From Pseudomonas sp. LP_7_YM (GTDB lineage Bacteria > Pseudomonadota > Gammaproteobacteria > Pseudomonadales > Pseudomonadaceae): DNA of 64,000 nt. The translations under genes were made by a program, and so were the position numbers. Under the pieces are notes generated by a model. The model made no database searches. It was not told the origin of the DNA and was given only the letters and a program-made list of their open reading frames with translations. Positions 61,901 through 64,000 of this stretch are shown here, piece after piece; position 1 is the first letter of the stretch, and every line of letters starts with the position of its first letter. Location of the stretch: assembly GCF_004364435.1 (NCBI RefSeq), contig NZ_SOCT01000006.1, positions 186,001-250,000 of the forward strand. The letters run 5' to 3'.

Positions 61901-62385
61901 TGGAAAATCTCCATCAGCGGACGTTCGTAAGTACGTTTGAAGTGCGCGATGAAGTGCGCTTCGTCCTCCAGATCGAACACATGCATCAACAGGACGCTGC
62001 GATCCAGCGCCAACTCCGACCAGACAGTGCCGGGCACCACGGTGCAAATCATCGCCAGCGCCGCCAGACCATGGGCGTCGTGCAAATCCAGCGGCACCTT
62101 GACGAACGCCGAACGTGGCGGCCGTTGACCTGCGCGTAAAACATCCCATGCCACCGCCAGATTCGAAACCAGAACGTCACGGCCCACCAGAAAAAACAGT
62201 TTCAACGCCACACCCGGCTTGCGGACTCGTGCAGGCAGCGGGCGCAAGGGTGCGAACATGATCGGCGCAAGCAAGCCGAGCAACGCGCCGAGCAGCAGAT
62301 TGCCCGCGCTCAGTGACAGGTTCAGCAACAGCCACAACGCCCATAACGACAGTGACAGCAGGGGCGCAGGGAACAGACGCTTCAT
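61897..62385 (-). CDS. phaE: Cation/proton antiporter subunit E
   Basis: A 162-residue membrane protein of the MnhE/PhaE family: an N-terminal pair of helices (SLSLWALWLLLNLSLSAGNL), VALKLFFLVGRDVLVSNLAV, and ICTVVPGTVWSEL, the conserved 'PGT' segment. ATG 62385 overlaps the end of phaD by four bases. Required for antiporter assembly. Confidence 0.9.
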   Translation of the reverse strand: MKRLFPAPLLSLSLWALWLLLNLSLSAGNLLLGALLGLLAPIMFAPLRPLPARVRKPGVALKLFFLVGRDVLVSNLAVAWDVLRAGQRPPRSAFVKVPLDLHDAHGLAALAMICTVVPGTVWSELALDRSVLLMHVFDLEDEAHFIAHFKRTYERPLMEIFQ

Positions 62386-64000
62386 GGCTGGACCTCTGCG
62401 GTTGCGGGTGAGGGCACGGGCCTGGCAGCCATGACCGACAACACATATTGCTGCGGATCGTGCAGTGCCTGAGCGGTGTCCTGGGTGTAGCGCAGCAGGC
62501 CTTGAGCCTTGAAGGTAAGCACGATGCAGGCGCCCAGCAGCAGCGCGATCGGAATGCATTCGTTGCGACGCAGCGCCGGTGACGGGCGATCCTGAGCGGT
62601 CCAGAAGCGCTTGATGCCGACGCGCACGAAGGCAAACAGCGAGGCCAGGCCCGAGAGGATCAGCAGCGCTACCAAGGTCCAGCTGTCGGCGCGAATGGCT
62701 TCATTCTTCGCCACGTCAAGACCCAGTGGATTAAGCAGGGCGCTGATCAGCGTCAGCTTGCCGAGAAAGCCTGACAGCGGCGGCATGCCGATGATCAGCA
62801 GCGCACAGGCAATGAAGCTCAGCCCCAAAAACGCCATGGTCCAGGGAATCACCTGACCGACCACGGCCTTCTGCTCGTCGTCGAGGTTGGTTCCCGGCAG
62901 CGGATGCAGGGACTCCATCGTCTTGGGCAGTTGATCGGCGTCGACCTCCAGCGGTATTTCGTTGGCCGAGCGCGAACGTTCGATCAGCTCGGCCAGCAGG
63001 AACAGCGCGCTCAGGGCCAGGGTCGAGCTGACCAGATAAAACAGCGCGCCTGCGGTCAGGCTCGGTTGGCCGAAACCGATGGCCGACAGCAGAATGCCGG
63101 CCGACACCAGGATGCTCAGGCTGGCCATACGCTCCAGACGCTGGGCGGCAACCACGGAAATGGCCGCCACAGCCAGCGTCATCATGCCACCCCAGATCAG
63201 CCATTGGCCACCAAAGAACGCCGAGGCCCCGGCCCGACCGGAGAACAACAGGGTCCACAAACGCAGCAGGGTGTAGGCGCCGACCTTGGTCATCAGCGCA
63301 AACAGCGCAGCCACCGGCGCACTGGCCGCAGAGTAGGCCGGCACCAGCCAGAAATTGAGCGGCCACATACCGGCCTTTGCCAGAAAAGCGACCGCGAGAA
63401 TCGCTGCGCCTGCATGCAACAGGCCCAGATCGGCCTCGGACACCTGCGGAATCTTGACCGCTAGATCCGCGAGATTCAAGGTGCCGGTGACGCCATAAAT
63501 CAGCGCCGCGCCAATCAGAAACAGCGACGAAGCCAGCAGGTTGATGGTGATGTAATGAAGACCAGCCGAGACGCGGGCACGTCCCGAACCGTGCAGCATC
63601 AAGCCGTAGGACGCTGCCAGCAACACCTCGAAAAACACGAACAGGTTGAACAGGTCGGCGGTCAGGAACGCCCCGTACAGTCCCATCAACTGAATCTGGA
63701 ACAGCACGTGAAAACTCGCACCGGCCCGATCCCAACGCGCCAGGGCGAACAACAGCGCGCAGAATGCGACGATGCCGGTCAGTACCAGCATCAGCGCCGA
63801 GAGATGATCGACCACCAGCACGATGCCGAACGGCGAAGCCCAGTTGCCCGGCAAGTACACGCCGATGGAGCCGGTGGTGCCGGTCTTCTGCACCCACATC
63901 ATCAAGGTGATGGCGATCGCAAGGCCCAGCGCGGTGGACAGCAGATTGATGCGTGCTTTCAGCGGCCGGTGTTTTTCTCCCAGCCAGAGCATCAAAGCGG
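62382..64000 (-). CDS. phaD: Cation/proton antiporter subunit D (5' end outside window)
   Basis: About 539 codons of a membrane protein related to NuoL/M/N-type antiporter modules, with many helices. It has LLASSLFLIGAALIYGVTGT, AFLAKAGMWPLNFWLVPAYS (conserved lysine and histidine-type helix region) and ALMTKVGAYTLLRLW. The first residues in view (LWLGEKHRPLKARINLLSTA) are normally preceded by about 20-25 more, so the true start lies past the right edge. It is the proton-translocating core of the complex. Confidence 0.9.
   Translation of the reverse strand, partial: ALMLWLGEKHRPLKARINLLSTALGLAIAITLMMWVQKTGTTGSIGVYLPGNWASPFGIVLVVDHLSALMLVLTGIVAFCALLFALARWDRAGASFHVLFQIQLMGLYGAFLTADLFNLFVFFEVLLAASYGLMLHGSGRARVSAGLHYITINLLASSLFLIGAALIYGVTGTLNLADLAVKIPQVSEADLGLLHAGAAILAVAFLAKAGMWPLNFWLVPAYSAASAPVAALFALMTKVGAYTLLRLWTLLFSGRAGASAFFGGQWLIWGGMMTLAVAAISVVAAQRLERMASLSILVSAGILLSAIGFGQPSLTAGALFYLVSSTLALSALFLLAELIERSRSANEIPLEVDADQLPKTMESLHPLPGTNLDDEQKAVVGQVIPWTMAFLGLSFIACALLIIGMPPLSGFLGKLTLISALLNPLGLDVAKNEAIRADSWTLVALLILSGLASLFAFVRVGIKRFWTAQDRPSPALRRNECIPIALLLGACIVLTFKAQGLLRYTQDTAQALHDPQQYVLSVMAARPVPSPATAEVQP

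Noticed and set aside
1..64000. CRISPR arrays, tRNA or rRNA genes, insertion sequences
   Set aside because: No regularly spaced repeat array, cloverleaf-like tRNA sequence, rRNA segment or transposase-like frame was seen on either strand.

Overview
The window looks like chromosome of a plant- or environment-associated Pseudomonas, probably near the P. syringae/viridiflava/cichorii or fluorescens lineages. The grounds are the GC-rich coding sequence, the REP-type repeats of the 'GCGAATTCATTCGCG' kind, the gene families present, and a complete myo-inositol catabolic locus with an ABC importer. This assignment is inference; no rRNA or housekeeping marker lies in the window.

Left part (1-16744): three tandem giant paralogous genes (1767, 1788 and 1762 codons) encode proteins of the dermonecrotic-toxin-domain type found in pseudomonads. 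All three share a C-terminal HELSH (HExxH) zinc-protease-like motif. Each gene is preceded by a near-equal-length (137-139 nt) leader with conserved boxes at fixed distances and an inverted repeat just before the ribosome binding site. The whole unit, leader plus gene, has therefore been duplicated.

16763-28220: on the minus strand, an acyl-CoA dehydrogenase and a 3-hydroxyisobutyryl-CoA hydrolase-like gene form a pair likely used in valine/branched-chain breakdown, with a TetR-family gene upstream. Next comes one ORF joining EgtB and EgtD (ergothioneine synthesis). A XdhC-like gene, an EmrB/EmrA-type efflux pair and a cytochrome b561 follow.

28221-34249: six tightly packed or overlapping genes form what looks like an uncharacterised small-molecule pathway. 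They are a transaldolase-like protein, a sulfotransferase, an SDR, a saccharopine-dehydrogenase-like reductase, a glycine/sarcosine-type N-methyltransferase and an APS kinase. APS kinase makes PAPS, the donor used by sulfotransferases, so the set predicts a methylated, sulfated product. A CGNR-type regulator follows, and a 580-base AT-rich region with twin 10-bp palindromes precedes the cluster.

34396-41128: a four-gene overlapping operon (DUF72, endonuclease/exonuclease/phosphatase, cardiolipin synthase B, YbhN-like membrane protein), then a BdlA-like two-PAS chemoreceptor and an RpiR-type regulator on the minus strand.

41363-54165: inositol catabolism (iolC, iolE, iolB, iolA, iolD and a Gfo/Idh oxidoreductase), followed by a sugar ABC importer (binding protein, double ATPase, permease) closed by a strong terminator. 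The RpiR gene is divergent, and a GTGGAA-N6-TTCCAC operator candidate lies between it and iolC.

54613-64000: a DksA paralogue lacking two of four zinc cysteines, a membrane chemoreceptor with a C-terminal sensor domain, an orphan DUF2235 (Tle1-like) phospholipase gene behind an AT-rich stretch, small conserved genes, the decayed end of a TonB-dependent receptor fused to a DUF2946 remnant, and the 3' part of a Pha/Mnh-type cation/proton antiporter operon that runs off the right edge.
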